In this document: one piece after another, positions 36,855-46,889 of the stretch | Layout: every line of letters starts with the position of its first letter | How positions within the stretch are numbered: the first letter of the stretch is position 1 | Assembly (NCBI RefSeq): GCF_000317795.1 | Contig: NC_019791.1 | Span: 248,001 to 312,000, forward strand | Source of the DNA: Caldisphaera lagunensis DSM 15908 | GTDB taxonomy: Archaea > Thermoproteota > Thermoprotei_A > Sulfolobales > Acidilobaceae | Length of the DNA stretch: 64,000 nt | Direction of reading: 5' to 3' | Translations under genes and position numbers: made by a program | Notes under the pieces: model-generated | What the model saw: the letters and a program-made list of their open reading frames with translations, nothing else | Databases searched by the model: none | What the model was told of the DNA's origin: nothing

Positions 36855-37337
36855 TCACTCATTAGACAAGTTTTCATCATAATATATATTCATATTTTCT
36901 AATTCCTTCATAACATTTTTTCTAAATTCTAATATATAGGATCTTGGTACCTTATTTTCAGATTTTTTCAAAACAATTTCCTCAACTATATTGTATTTTT
37001 TATAAGTTTCATTTAATTTTCTCCAATCTATGCCTTTAAGAGCCTCTTCTATATTTTGATCCCTACTTAATATACCTAACAACATCATAACTGATATTAT
37101 AGGGTATCCTACATAACCTCTTAGCTTCGTACCATTATCATTGCTATATACAACAAAACTTTCTTCAGTTTTCTTTATTACTATTTTGTATTCCTTATCT
37201 TTTTCACTGCTTATAACTTTTGCCAAAATATATTCATTATCAGCTTTTGTTATATGTACTCTGCCATCTGCTATTGCTCCTGCAGCTTCCAAAATTTTAA
37301 TTTTTGGAGGTTCTTTCAATTTAATCAATAACGCCAC
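36855..37337 (-). CDS. Hypothetical protein, 160 aa
   Basis: I do not recognise a named family. The protein is soluble, with an N-terminal alpha/beta segment (IKILEAAGAIADGRVHI), a strand-rich middle (EYKIVIKKTEESFVVYS), a helical stretch with PIISVMMLLGILSR, and a basic C-terminus. Size and composition suggest a conserved archaeal cytoplasmic protein. It lies convergent with tRNA-Arg and divergent from the 37470 gene, with AGGTGG-type sequence before the start at 37337. Confidence 0.7.
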   Translation of the reverse strand: MALLIKLKEPPKIKILEAAGAIADGRVHITKADNEYILAKVISSEKDKEYKIVIKKTEESFVVYSNDNGTKLRGYVGYPIISVMMLLGILSRDQNIEEALKGIDWRKLNETYKKYNIVEEIVLKKSENKVPRSYILEFRKNVMKELENMNIYYDENLSNE

Positions 37338-37469
37338 CTTTCCATATTTATAATCATTATAAGTCTTAATATATTTTTAATATTTGTTTTTATACTGAAT
37401 AAATATAAATTATAGAGTAAGTTTTAAATAGTTTCTCCACTAAATTAAGTTTTAGTAGGTGTATTCAAG

Positions 37470-37820
37470 GTGGGAGAAACCTACTATACCCTATTTGATG
37501 ATTATAATATAAATAATATTAACCTTAATGCGAAACTTATTTTTAGCTCATTATTTAAAATAAAAACTAGTTATCTTGATAAATATGAATTTTGTGATCA
37601 ATTTAATTCGCAATCTATAGATTGCAGCAATCTAAAAAAGGTCATAGAATTTATATCATGCAAGAGCGCGATTAAGTTATCATACATGAAATCTTCTATA
37701 TCATTATATGATCAAACAATAAAAAAGAATATAGAGAGTGTATTAAATAATTGTAATAATGATTACATAAAGGAATCATTAAAGAACATCTTATCATTTC
37801 TGACATCCTATTCACCGTAA
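37470..37820 (+). CDS. Hypothetical protein, 116 aa
   Basis: This protein has four cysteines and mostly helical predicted structure, and I do not recognise it. It has no membrane segment. GTG 37470 follows TAGGTG at a somewhat long spacing (about 8 nt). A downstream region of 367 bp contains an inverted repeat and decayed coding-like sequence. It may be a lineage-specific gene; a spurious open frame in AT-rich DNA is possible but less likely given 116 codons. Confidence 0.5.
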   Translation: MGETYYTLFDDYNINNINLNAKLIFSSLFKIKTSYLDKYEFCDQFNSQSIDCSNLKKVIEFISCKSAIKLSYMKSSISLYDQTIKKNIESVLNNCNNDYIKESLKNILSFLTSYSP

Positions 37821-37826
37821 AATATG

Positions 37827-37880
37827 GAGTCCCCTAAAATAACTAAAATATAATATTTAATCAGAATCTTGAGGGGACTC
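37827..37880. repeat. 9-bp GC-rich inverted repeat in the 37821-38187 gap
   Basis: GAGTCCCCT at 37827-37835 and AGGGGACTC at 37872-37880 are perfect inverted copies separated by 36 AT-rich bases. The rest of the 367-bp gap has no intact gene; on the reverse strand it shows short broken frames, one with VAICCPKCR and another of about 47 codons ending near 37857. The repeat could be a terminator-like or RNA hairpin, or the end of a decayed mobile element. Confidence 0.45.
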
Positions 37881-38187
37881 GAGAGGTGAATAGCTCCTTT
37901 CCATAGTGATTCTAATTGCTAGGCTTCTCTTCATTTTCTTAATCAGAATGGCATTTAAACAAACTATGATAACTTTTTCTTTATCTACATTTAGGACAAC
38001 ATATTGCAACTTTTATTTTTATAAACATACTCATTATATTCCAATTTAGTTTAACCAATAGTTTACTATAATTACTTGTATAATTATTTTAAAAAAATTA
38101 TAAAGTAAATAAATATTAGCTTAAAATATAAGTTATTATATGATATGAGAAAAACTTTTAGATATTTTAAGCTAAAATATTGTAATA

Positions 38188-38982
38188 GTGATAAAAGTGT
38201 TAACAATAAAAAATAATAAATCTGAGGCTATTATTAATGAAATTGGCGCTTATTTAGAAAAATTAACATTAAATGGGAAAAACATATTACTTCCAGGAAA
38301 CATAATTAATCCTACTCATGGAGGAATGGCAATCTTAATTCCCTTTGCTAATAGGATAAAAGGTGCAGAATATGAATTCAATGGTAAAAAATATTTTCTA
38401 AAAAAGAATAAAGAAGGTAATGCTATTCATGGCTTAGTGTTAGATAAAAAATTCAGTATCCTTAAGGCTAATAAAGATTCTGTTTCTTTATCATATACAT
38501 TAGAAGATGAAGGTTATCCCACGAGACTTGAAATAGAAGTAAAATATAGCATAGGAAATTCAAATTTAGAAACAGAGTTCTTTATAACAAATAATGGCAA
38601 TAGCAATGCACCTTTAGTTGTAGGTGCTCATCCTTATTTTCTAATTGAAGGATATTGGAAAATTAATCCGAAGAAGGTGAAGAAGTGCCTATTATTTAAT
38701 AAAATACCTAATGGGGAATTCATATATTATGAAATAGAGGGAAATATTGATTATGATGACTGTTTTTATATAGGTAATATGGTTGAATTAAGTTCTGACA
38801 ACATTAATCTACAGATAGAAACTACTGACATGCCATATTTTCAAATCTATACGGGTGTAAAAGGGGCTGTTGCATTAGAACCCATGAGTGGTATTCCTGA
38901 TGCTTATCATAATAAAATAGGTCTATATATAATTAAACCTGGAGAGAAGAAATACTATTCATTTATCATATCTCTTAAATAA
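38188..38982 (+). CDS. Aldose 1-epimerase (galactose mutarotase-like)
   Basis: This 264-residue protein is a galactose-mutarotase-like sugar epimerase. It has the early FANRIKGAEYEFNGKKY segment, NAIHGLV with the catalytic-region His, VGAHPYFLI with the second His, and VALEPMSGIPDA with the acid/base Glu. It interconverts alpha and beta anomers of hexoses, or acts on hexose-6-phosphates. The start is GTG 38188; no strong ribosome site is visible, so the transcript may have a short leader. It fits a sugar-using heterotroph. Confidence 0.88.
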   Translation: MIKVLTIKNNKSEAIINEIGAYLEKLTLNGKNILLPGNIINPTHGGMAILIPFANRIKGAEYEFNGKKYFLKKNKEGNAIHGLVLDKKFSILKANKDSVSLSYTLEDEGYPTRLEIEVKYSIGNSNLETEFFITNNGNSNAPLVVGAHPYFLIEGYWKINPKKVKKCLLFNKIPNGEFIYYEIEGNIDYDDCFYIGNMVELSSDNINLQIETTDMPYFQIYTGVKGAVALEPMSGIPDAYHNKIGLYIIKPGEKKYYSFIISLK

Positions 38983-38995
38983 TTGTAAAAAGTGT

Positions 38996-40732
38996 TCATC
39001 TATTATTTATTTTTAATTTTTCCATATATTCTCTGTATGTATTAGCAATATCATCTAAAAGCAAAATACCCTGAAACTTGCCATTTTCCATTACTATTGC
39101 ATATCTAGAGTTTTTCATACTTTCTAATGCTTCATAAATAGAAGAGTTCAACCTAATATAGTTTGGGGCAGGAGTAGCATATTTAGCAACCCATTCATCT
39201 TCTTTGGCTTTAATTATATTAGATAGCATTACTATACCGACTAAATTATTTAAATCATCTACAATTGGTAAACTAAATAGATTTAAAGAATTCATCATAT
39301 TCATTGCTTTCTTTACGTTATCAGTTGGTTTTAAATAAATTTTTGAAATCTTTACATCAGAAACTTTTATTTTTGTTAATAATGGAATTGAGAACTCTAA
39401 TGAATGTGCTGGAGATTCTGATCTATTAAAAGGCTGTTCAACGAATAATCCTTTACTATTTCTAGCAACAAGATAAGCTGATGCAAGTCCTATCATCTCT
39501 GCAGGCAATAATTGAAGCCCACCTGTCATTTCAACTACCATAATTATAACACTAAAAGGCGCATTAACAGCAACACCAAGAGTTGAAAGCATGCCCACAA
39601 TCATAAATGGCATAGGACTAGAAACTATAGAGGGAAACATAAAATGAAAAGCAAATCCAACAGCCAAACCTGTAAATCCTCCAATAACAATTCCTGGAGC
39701 AAAAATTCCTCCTTTAGCACCAGATCCTATAGTAAAAGACGTTGCTAATATTTTTGCAAATGGTAACAAAAATATAGTTAAAATAAATGGGAACAAAGAG
39801 GGGGCCATATTATAGTTTGATATTTCCCAAAGCCAACCATAACCTTCTCCCATAACTTCAGGAAAAACCAGGGCTATTATCCCAGCTATTACTCCCCCAA
39901 TTAGAGCTTTTTCTATTTGATTTTTATATTTTGAATCCATAAACTTTTTAATTCCAAATAATAAACTTGGATATAAAACAGCAATTCCTCCGCAAATTAA
40001 TCCTAATATGATATAAAGAGGGAGCCTTTCTGGAGAAAAAGGTAATGTATATGTTCCGAATATTGGAGAAAAACCGGTAACAGATGAAAATAAAACATAA
40101 CCAACACTTGATGCAATCAAGCCAGGATAAATGACGTTAGGTTCTATGTCTCTTTTATATAAAAGTTCCCCTGCTAAAAATGCTCCAGCTAAGGGAGTTT
40201 TAAATATAACACCTATCGCAGCCCCCATACCAACAGCAGTAGCTAATCTTCTATCTTCTGGATTACCACCAAAAAAATTGATAATTAACTGCCCAATTCC
40301 TGCTCCCGCATGAGAAGCAGGCCCTTCTCTCCCTGCGCTACCACCTAGACCTATTGTTATTGATGATGATATAATTGATGCAGGTATCTCTATTGGCTTA
40401 ATTTTGTTCCCATTATGAAATGCTTTTATAGCTATATCGCTTCCTACTTCCTTTGTTTTCATTGCAATTGATACTAAAACTGATATAAGAGCCGAAATAC
40501 CAACAATAATTGGAACAAATATTAATCTTTTTAATGATAAAAAATAATTAAAATAGATAAATTTGTCTGGATGAGGGATTTGGATTCCTATAATATCTTC
40601 CATTATCATTTTTTCTATAACATAAACGTTTAAATAATATAGTGAGAGATCTATTAGACCAATAGAAATACCTATTATTAATCCATAAATAAACCATTTT
40701 TCGAAATATGGCAAATCTGCGATTTTTTTCAC
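38996..40732 (-). CDS. ClC-type chloride channel/transporter with C-terminal CBS pair
   Basis: This 578-residue protein has the ClC membrane domain: GSAGREGP with the gating Glu E136, PLAGAFLAGELLY, and GSGAKGGIFAPG (the GxFxP anion motif). Two CBS domains occupy about residues 450-575 and may bind nucleotides. The position equal to the proton-glutamate (E203 in E. coli ClC-ec1) is Leu190 here, next to the conserved E189, and the GSGIP motif is not recognisable. This suggests a passive channel or an atypical exchanger. Start GTG 40732 has GGGTGT upstream on the reverse strand. Confidence 0.9.
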   Translation of the reverse strand: MKKIADLPYFEKWFIYGLIIGISIGLIDLSLYYLNVYVIEKMIMEDIIGIQIPHPDKFIYFNYFLSLKRLIFVPIIVGISALISVLVSIAMKTKEVGSDIAIKAFHNGNKIKPIEIPASIISSSITIGLGGSAGREGPASHAGAGIGQLIINFFGGNPEDRRLATAVGMGAAIGVIFKTPLAGAFLAGELLYKRDIEPNVIYPGLIASSVGYVLFSSVTGFSPIFGTYTLPFSPERLPLYIILGLICGGIAVLYPSLLFGIKKFMDSKYKNQIEKALIGGVIAGIIALVFPEVMGEGYGWLWEISNYNMAPSLFPFILTIFLLPFAKILATSFTIGSGAKGGIFAPGIVIGGFTGLAVGFAFHFMFPSIVSSPMPFMIVGMLSTLGVAVNAPFSVIIMVVEMTGGLQLLPAEMIGLASAYLVARNSKGLFVEQPFNRSESPAHSLEFSIPLLTKIKVSDVKISKIYLKPTDNVKKAMNMMNSLNLFSLPIVDDLNNLVGIVMLSNIIKAKEDEWVAKYATPAPNYIRLNSSIYEALESMKNSRYAIVMENGKFQGILLLDDIANTYREYMEKLKINNR

Positions 40733-40877
40733 GATTTACACCCAATCGCCGAAATTTTGGTAATTAAGCATTCTATGATTATCTATTAATATTAAGAATT
40801 TAAAGCTATATGATTAAAATTATTTGTTAATACGAATAAATATAAACTAATGATAATCAATTAAAAGATGAGGAAAA

Positions 40878-41291
40878 ATGGTATATTTTAGATTAGAAAA
40901 GGAATTTAATAAAGATTCAAACGAGTTATGGAAATTAATTGCTGATATTAAAAGCATACCTAAATATTGGCATGGGCATAAAAGCATTAATATAATACAT
41001 CAAGACAATAATACTATAGAGGCTATAGTAGAATTTGTATTTCCATCCAAAGCAAGAGTAAAATATGAATTAAATGAAAAAAATAAAGAAGTAATCTCTT
41101 ACTATTTGGATGGCCCTTTTAAGGGTAAATCAATATTAAAAATTGATAAAGGAAAATTAATAAATGAATGGGATATTAAATTTAATGGAATATATAAGTT
41201 TCTGTCTTTTTGGGAAGTAAATCATTTCAAGAAAGGAAGCGAGGATGCATTAAATAGGATAGTTAACTATCAGATTTCTAATTCTACTTAG
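40878..41291 (+). CDS. SRPBCC (START-like) family protein
   Basis: This 137-residue soluble protein has the helix-grip pattern of polyketide-cyclase/START-like proteins: an N-terminal strand followed by SNELWKLIADIKSIPKYWHGH, strand-rich middle, and a C-terminal long helix with KKGSEDALNRIVNYQI. Such proteins bind hydrophobic ligands. The ATG at 40878 has GAGG upstream. Neighbours give no hint of the ligand. Confidence 0.78.
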   Translation: MVYFRLEKEFNKDSNELWKLIADIKSIPKYWHGHKSINIIHQDNNTIEAIVEFVFPSKARVKYELNEKNKEVISYYLDGPFKGKSILKIDKGKLINEWDIKFNGIYKFLSFWEVNHFKKGSEDALNRIVNYQISNST

Positions 41292-41370
41292 AAGAAATTT
41301 TAGCTTTTAAATAAATATAAGCGTTTTATTATCTAAAAGATAAAAACCATTTTAACCAACTTTCTATTAT

Positions 41371-42831
41371 TTGCTGAAGAGATTGGTGCAAAAATTAATG
41401 TTAGACGAAAGCGATCCAAAGCCAGCAGAAACAGACTCAATAGCTAATTATCTAAGACTAAGAAGAACTACAACTTTAAAGAGAAAACTTTCATTTAGGG
41501 ATCTCTTTTTCTTATCATTAGGAGGACAAGCTCCTTTTCTTTCATTGTTAACATATGCAACCGGTGTTATAATATACTCATTTCTATTTTCACCATTAAT
41601 TATAATTTTAGGGGCCTTGCTAGTTTTAATAAATGGATTAGTCGTATATAAATTATCGAAAAAATATCAAGAAGCAGGTGGTTATTATATTTACGCAATG
41701 TATAGCCTTACCAGAAGGTTAGGTTTGGAAACCGGTTGGATGTACATATTTTATTCAGCCTTTTACGGCTCTGCATATATTGTTGGTGCGAGCTTTCTAT
41801 TACATTATGTATTTAATTTAAATCCATTAATTTCAGCTTTAATTGTTTTTATTCCAGCTATTACATTCTTAATCATGGGAACTAAACCATCTGCAAAATA
41901 TGCAGAATTTTCTGGTATAATAGAAATTGCGTTTATTGCATTAATTTCTATAATTGGTATTTACTTGGCTCATTTTCATTTTTACAATCCAATCCAAAAG
42001 GTTCCTTCTATAAATAAAATAGCCTTGGCTATATTGTTTGCAATTGGAATTCCAACCGGTTATGGTTCTATTACACCTCTTTCCGAGGAATCAATTAACC
42101 ATAAAGATATAGGAAGAGCTGCTTTGCTGGTAATTATTGTAGGAGGATTAGTTACAGGTTTTGCGATATATGGCTTAATTGATGCTGGTCTATACACTTC
42201 TCAGCTTTCAAGCATTATTACTAGTTCCGTCCCTATATTAAATCTTTTAAAAGAAAACTTTGGAATAATTGCATTAATTTTTATGATTTATGCGGCTATA
42301 AGCGACGGAATTTTAGCCTCTTTATCTTTCATGCTTGGAACTTCAAGAACTGTTTATGCAATGGCGCAAAAGGAAATGCTCCCTAGCGTGTTTACATGGT
42401 TAAGAGGTAATGAACCAATAATGGCATCTATATTGACAGCTATAATATATGGAGCAATATCATTCCTAGGTTTAATTACAATAAAGAATCCATTTTATTT
42501 GTTTTTAGAGTTTGGAGCCATCGCTGGTCTTTCAAACGTTTTTGTTCATTTATCTGCTAATTTTTCTTTAGTTCTTTCATCCATAAGAGACCTTAAAAAC
42601 AGAGCGAAAATTATTGGAACTTATGCTATAGAAAAAATTTTTAATTTCATAATAAATAAAACAACAGATTTAATAATTGGCATATCCGCAATTCTATTTT
42701 CATTAATAGTGTTATTATATTCAATGGCTACAGTAAACAAAATAGTTGAAAACTTATTTATGGGTTGGATTATTATAGGATTTTTATATGCTGAGATCGT
42801 TGATAGTATAAAACAGAACCACAATCATTAA
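41371..42831 (+). CDS. APC-family amino-acid permease
   Basis: This 486-residue protein has about 12 membrane helices and an APC-superfamily layout: SFRDLFFLSLGGQAPFLSLLTYA at TM1 in two parts, a KYQEAGGYYIYAMYSLTRR segment at the TM2-3 boundary, and IPTGYGSITPLSEESINHKD at TM6. It likely brings amino acids or related compounds into the cell with a proton or sodium. TTG 41371 is the listed start without a clear ribosome site; ATG 41398 is possible. It converges with the Bax1 gene (4-bp overlap). Confidence 0.85.
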   Translation: MLKRLVQKLMLDESDPKPAETDSIANYLRLRRTTTLKRKLSFRDLFFLSLGGQAPFLSLLTYATGVIIYSFLFSPLIIILGALLVLINGLVVYKLSKKYQEAGGYYIYAMYSLTRRLGLETGWMYIFYSAFYGSAYIVGASFLLHYVFNLNPLISALIVFIPAITFLIMGTKPSAKYAEFSGIIEIAFIALISIIGIYLAHFHFYNPIQKVPSINKIALAILFAIGIPTGYGSITPLSEESINHKDIGRAALLVIIVGGLVTGFAIYGLIDAGLYTSQLSSIITSSVPILNLLKENFGIIALIFMIYAAISDGILASLSFMLGTSRTVYAMAQKEMLPSVFTWLRGNEPIMASILTAIIYGAISFLGLITIKNPFYLFLEFGAIAGLSNVFVHLSANFSLVLSSIRDLKNRAKIIGTYAIEKIFNFIINKTTDLIIGISAILFSLIVLLYSMATVNKIVENLFMGWIIIGFLYAEIVDSIKQNHNH

Positions 42832-44270
42832 ACCTTTTTAACTATAGCATCTGTAATATTTATCCATTTAATTTGATATCCAAAAAAATCTAATACATCT
42901 AAAATCCAATCCCCATATTGATTTATCAATTGAGATAATTTAAGATTATTAAAGTCTTTATCCTTTAAGTTTTGCAAAAAATCATTTTTAATAAATATCT
43001 TCTTTAATTTTGTATATCCTTTAATGTTAAAACCTTCTTCCCTTATTTTTTCCTTTGGAATATTAAATTTTTTGGATATTTCATCAAACGTTACTATATC
43101 TTCTTTTAATTCTATATTATAATCATATTTTATAGAATTTGTTTTTATTAAATTATCATATATTTTATTTATTAAATAATAAACGCTCGCTATATTTATT
43201 GACTTTTTGAATTTTATTACATTTTCATTTTTGAAATCCTCATAACCCAAAGATTCATCAACTATTAAGATCAATGGCAATTTGATTTCTTTTACTTTTT
43301 CTGATTTTCTTCTCAAATATTCCTTCGTCCAAAAGCCAACTATTTCAACGTATATTTTAACATTATTTTTAACTAACAGAAAATCTGGTATAAAAACAGA
43401 ATTACTAGCTATTAAAGGTTCTGGTTCTCTTATTATTTCCCAATCGCTAGCAACTACTTTCATTTTAGAATAGAAATCTTTTTCTATACTGCTATCAAAT
43501 GAGATGTTTTGCTGCTGATTTAATGGGAAGAGAGCATCATTACTATTTGCCTCCAACAAATAAACCCTATTATATTTACCAACAAATTCGCCTTTAATCC
43601 TCCAATTTTTATTAGATATTATGATAGGCAATAACATTGATATTGATCTGCCATATCTTTCTGTAAGCCTAAGCAAGGATGCTGGTCCATAAATTTCAAC
43701 ATTAAATGGATCGCTATAAGCATTATACATAAGACCTAGTTTCTTTGCATTAAACAATAATTCTTTCCATTTGTTGCTTATATAAACATTAACTTTTAAT
43801 GTTTTCATCAATGCTGTCTGAAGTAATTCAAAATTATACTCCCTTATCAAATCTTCTAGATCAATTTTTGGCACACTTTTTATTACCATTTCCTCTTCTA
43901 GATCAGAAAAAATATATTTCATAGGATCTACTCCTAAATCTTGTTTAATTTTATCTAATACCTTCATTTTTTCTTTTTCATCAATTATAGGTCCATATGA
44001 AAATATTCTGGATCTAATAATTTTAGGATCTATAGGAGATTTGCTTTCTATAACACTTTTCCTTAATAATAAAGTTGCTATTCCTTCTACCAATTTAGGA
44101 TCATAAGCTTTTTTCAAGTACTTTATTTCTTCATTAAATTCACCTACTAAAATGTTTTCTTTAATAACTGACATTATTTCTTCTACTAGATCATAGTTTT
44201 CTTCTGATAAATAATTAAGGTATACCTTATCTTTTCTATATTTAACTCTTAATAAATCAGTGCTAAACAT
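42828..44270 (-). CDS. bax1: Bax1 (DUF790) nuclease, partner of archaeal XPB
   Basis: This 480-residue protein belongs to DUF790, known as Bax1 (binds archaeal XPB). It begins MFSTDLLRVKYRKDKVYL and has a nuclease-like core PDFLLVKNNVKIYVEIVGFW (PD-(D/E)xK-type, about residues 298-317). In archaea, Bax1 is a structure-specific endonuclease that works with XPB in a nucleotide-excision-repair-like reaction on bubble DNA. It overlaps the XPB gene end by 8 bp, so the two are translationally coupled. The overlap and gene order are characteristic of the pair. Confidence 0.93.
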   Translation of the reverse strand: MFSTDLLRVKYRKDKVYLNYLSEENYDLVEEIMSVIKENILVGEFNEEIKYLKKAYDPKLVEGIATLLLRKSVIESKSPIDPKIIRSRIFSYGPIIDEKEKMKVLDKIKQDLGVDPMKYIFSDLEEEMVIKSVPKIDLEDLIREYNFELLQTALMKTLKVNVYISNKWKELLFNAKKLGLMYNAYSDPFNVEIYGPASLLRLTERYGRSISMLLPIIISNKNWRIKGEFVGKYNRVYLLEANSNDALFPLNQQQNISFDSSIEKDFYSKMKVVASDWEIIREPEPLIASNSVFIPDFLLVKNNVKIYVEIVGFWTKEYLRRKSEKVKEIKLPLILIVDESLGYEDFKNENVIKFKKSINIASVYYLINKIYDNLIKTNSIKYDYNIELKEDIVTFDEISKKFNIPKEKIREEGFNIKGYTKLKKIFIKNDFLQNLKDKDFNNLKLSQLINQYGDWILDVLDFFGYQIKWINITDAIVKKV

Positions 44271-45591
44271 CTTTCCTTCTCCTCAAGCTAAGGCTATAGT
44301 CTGATGTACCTTTTGTCACAATTTCAACCAATTTTGCCCTTTTACCTTCTTTCATTCTAAGAATTCTTCCTAATCTTTGTATAAACTGTCTTCTTGTTCC
44401 ATATCCCCCAACTATTATTGCTAAATTTGCATCTGGTATATCTACACCTTCATCAAATATATTTGATGCTACTATTACTTTGTATTTATTATTCCTAAAG
44501 TTATCAAGTATTTCCTTTCTCTCATCTTTAGGCGTTTTATAAGTTACAACTGGAATTAAAAATTCCTTAGAAATCCTATAAGCCATATTAGTATCCCTTG
44601 TAAAGATAATTATTTTATCTTCTTTGTATTCTTTAAGTAATTCTTTTAGTTTCTCAATTTTAGAATTTGAGTTTATAGCTATGTTATTAGATTCATACCA
44701 TAAATGAAGTGCTTCTCTCGCCTGTTTATTTCTTGATGCATAATATAAAAATCTTTTGAAATCATTAAGATCTCTTAATTCTATATTTAATCTATTAAGT
44801 ATATCCTTCATTTTAGATCTCATTTCTTTGTATTTTAATTCCTCATCAGGTTTTAGGTTAACATAAATTCTTTCAATATCATATTCAGAAAGGTATTTAC
44901 CTGATAAGGTTTCTGTATTAATCCTATAGACAATTGGCCCAACTAAATCCAATAACATAACGTGCCTACCATCTTCTCTCTCAGGCGTTGCTGTTAATCC
45001 GAGTCTATATGGTGCTGGTGTAAGCTGAGCTATTTCCATATATCCTTCAGAAGGTAAATGATGTACTTCATCAAAAATTAAAAATGAAAACTTATTGCCC
45101 AAGGAATCAATCCTGGAATATGCGCTATCATAGGTAGATATCGTGATTCCATTTATATCATCATAACCCCCACCAATTCTACCAGGTGTTGTACCTAATT
45201 CCTTTACAATAGATTTGTACCATTGATCTAGTAGATCAATTGTAGGTACCATTATTAATGTAGATTGTTTTAAATGAGATATTGCCTTTAATGCAACATG
45301 CGTTTTACCAGATCCTGTTGGTAGGACTATTATACCCCTTTTTGTCTTTAGCCAAGATTCTAATGCTTTTTCTTGATATGTTCTAAGTTTTATTTTATCA
45401 TTAATTATGGGAAAGGGTAAAGGTTGAAGTACATGGTCTTTTATATTTATTCCAGAGTCTTTATAATAATCATTAATTTCTTTATATTTATAAGCTAATG
45501 CTACATACTTCTTAATTCTTTCATCATATCTCATTTGTGGATTATATGTATCTGAAACTATTAGTCCTTTATAGTAATTTAACGTTACCAT
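44263..45591 (-). CDS. xpb: XPB-type DNA helicase
   Basis: This 442-residue SF2 helicase has motif I LPTGSGKTHVALKA, motif II DEVHH, motif III GLTATPEREDG (with the XPB RED region), a thumb insertion (about residues 220-280) and motif VI QRLGRILR. It lacks the long N-terminal domain of eukaryotic XPB, as usual in archaea. It unwinds DNA around lesions and stimulates the Bax1 nuclease encoded just downstream with 8-bp overlap. The start ATG 45591 is followed by MVTLNYYKGLIVSD. It is divergent from the isoprenoid operon at 45756. Confidence 0.95.
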   Translation of the reverse strand: MVTLNYYKGLIVSDTYNPQMRYDERIKKYVALAYKYKEINDYYKDSGINIKDHVLQPLPFPIINDKIKLRTYQEKALESWLKTKRGIIVLPTGSGKTHVALKAISHLKQSTLIMVPTIDLLDQWYKSIVKELGTTPGRIGGGYDDINGITISTYDSAYSRIDSLGNKFSFLIFDEVHHLPSEGYMEIAQLTPAPYRLGLTATPEREDGRHVMLLDLVGPIVYRINTETLSGKYLSEYDIERIYVNLKPDEELKYKEMRSKMKDILNRLNIELRDLNDFKRFLYYASRNKQAREALHLWYESNNIAINSNSKIEKLKELLKEYKEDKIIIFTRDTNMAYRISKEFLIPVVTYKTPKDERKEILDNFRNNKYKVIVASNIFDEGVDIPDANLAIIVGGYGTRRQFIQRLGRILRMKEGKRAKLVEIVTKGTSDYSLSLRRRKDV

Positions 45592-45755
45592 ATTGCTTCC
45601 TTCAATTATATTTAATAAAATTATGAGTTAATAAATTCTAAGTTTTAATCCATATTTCATAAAGAATTTTTAAACTAAAGAAATTTATATAGGTTATAAT
45701 AAAAGTAAAAATAATAAATGTATAAACATCTTAGAGAAACAAGAAGGGATAAATT

Positions 45756-46889
45756 TTGAGCACAACAGAAAGGAAATTGGAGCATATTGATATAGTAGTT
45801 AATGAAAATGTACAATCTAGAGAATCTACATTATTAGAATATGTCAGACTTATCCATAACCCACTACCAGAACATGATTTAAATCATATAGATCTTAGCA
45901 AGGATTTTTGCGGATATACATTAAGTGCACCATTAGTTATTACTGGAATAACTGGGGGTCATCCGGATGCAGAAAAAATAAATGATGCAATATCAAAAAT
46001 TGTAAATAAATTTAATATCGCAATGGGTGTAGGAAGTCAAAGAGCAGCTATTGAAAATTCTAATTTAACTCATTCCTTTAGCATAGTCAGAGAAAATGCC
46101 CCAAATGCATTCCTTATTGCAAATATTGGTGTTGCACAACTTAACAAGGGGTATGGAATAAAAGAATTTGTAAAAGCAATAGAAATGATTAAAGCAAATG
46201 CTATTGCAATTCATATAAATCCTGGACAAGAAGCATATCAAGATGAGGGCGATACAGATTTTTCTAATCTTATATCGAAAATAGAGGAAATAAACGATCA
46301 ACTAAATGTGCCAATAATAATAAAAGAAGTTGGAAATGGATTAAATAAAGGAATAGTTAGAGAATTAAGATCCATAGGAATTAAATGTTTTGATACAGCA
46401 GGCCTTGGAGGAACTAATTGGATAAAAACTGAAAGCATTAGATCTAGAAAGAAACATGGGTTTGCTTTAAAAGAGCCTGGAAAATTAGCTGATTTCTGGG
46501 GAAATCCAACAGCCTTATCAATAATTGAGACAAGAATAAGCGCAATTGATTCCTATATAATAGGAAGTGGAGGTATTAGGGATGGATTAGATGCTGCAAA
46601 AGCAATTTCATTGGGAGCAGATGTAGCTGGAATGGCATTTCCCATATTAAAAATATTAAAAATTGAAGGAGAAAAAGGGATTGAAAATTACATTAAAAAT
46701 GTAATATATCAAATTAAAACTTCTATATTTTTATCTGGAGGAGAAAATGTTTATTCTTTATGGAAGACCCCATTAACAATTTGGGGAAGGTTAAAAGACG
46801 AGCTATTAATGAGAGGGATAGAACCAAATGAATATTTGAATAAGAGACTATACACAAAGTTATGGAGGATGAAAGACTATGTCTTATGA
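45756..46889 (+). CDS. fni: Type 2 isopentenyl-diphosphate delta-isomerase
   Basis: This 377-residue FMN enzyme interconverts IPP and DMAPP for archaeal lipid synthesis. Visible features are RKLEHIDIVVNENVQ at the N-terminus, ITGITGGHPDA, MGVGSQRAAIEN, HINPGQEAYQDEGD, KEVGNGL and GSGGIRDGLDAAKAISLGAD. TTG 45756 follows GGGAT. The GGPP synthase gene overlaps its end by 11 bp and GluRS follows, a gene order I know from Sulfolobales-type genomes. It should be cytoplasmic and NAD(P)H-dependent. Confidence 0.96.
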   Translation: MSTTERKLEHIDIVVNENVQSRESTLLEYVRLIHNPLPEHDLNHIDLSKDFCGYTLSAPLVITGITGGHPDAEKINDAISKIVNKFNIAMGVGSQRAAIENSNLTHSFSIVRENAPNAFLIANIGVAQLNKGYGIKEFVKAIEMIKANAIAIHINPGQEAYQDEGDTDFSNLISKIEEINDQLNVPIIIKEVGNGLNKGIVRELRSIGIKCFDTAGLGGTNWIKTESIRSRKKHGFALKEPGKLADFWGNPTALSIIETRISAIDSYIIGSGGIRDGLDAAKAISLGADVAGMAFPILKILKIEGEKGIENYIKNVIYQIKTSIFLSGGENVYSLWKTPLTIWGRLKDELLMRGIEPNEYLNKRLYTKLWRMKDYVL

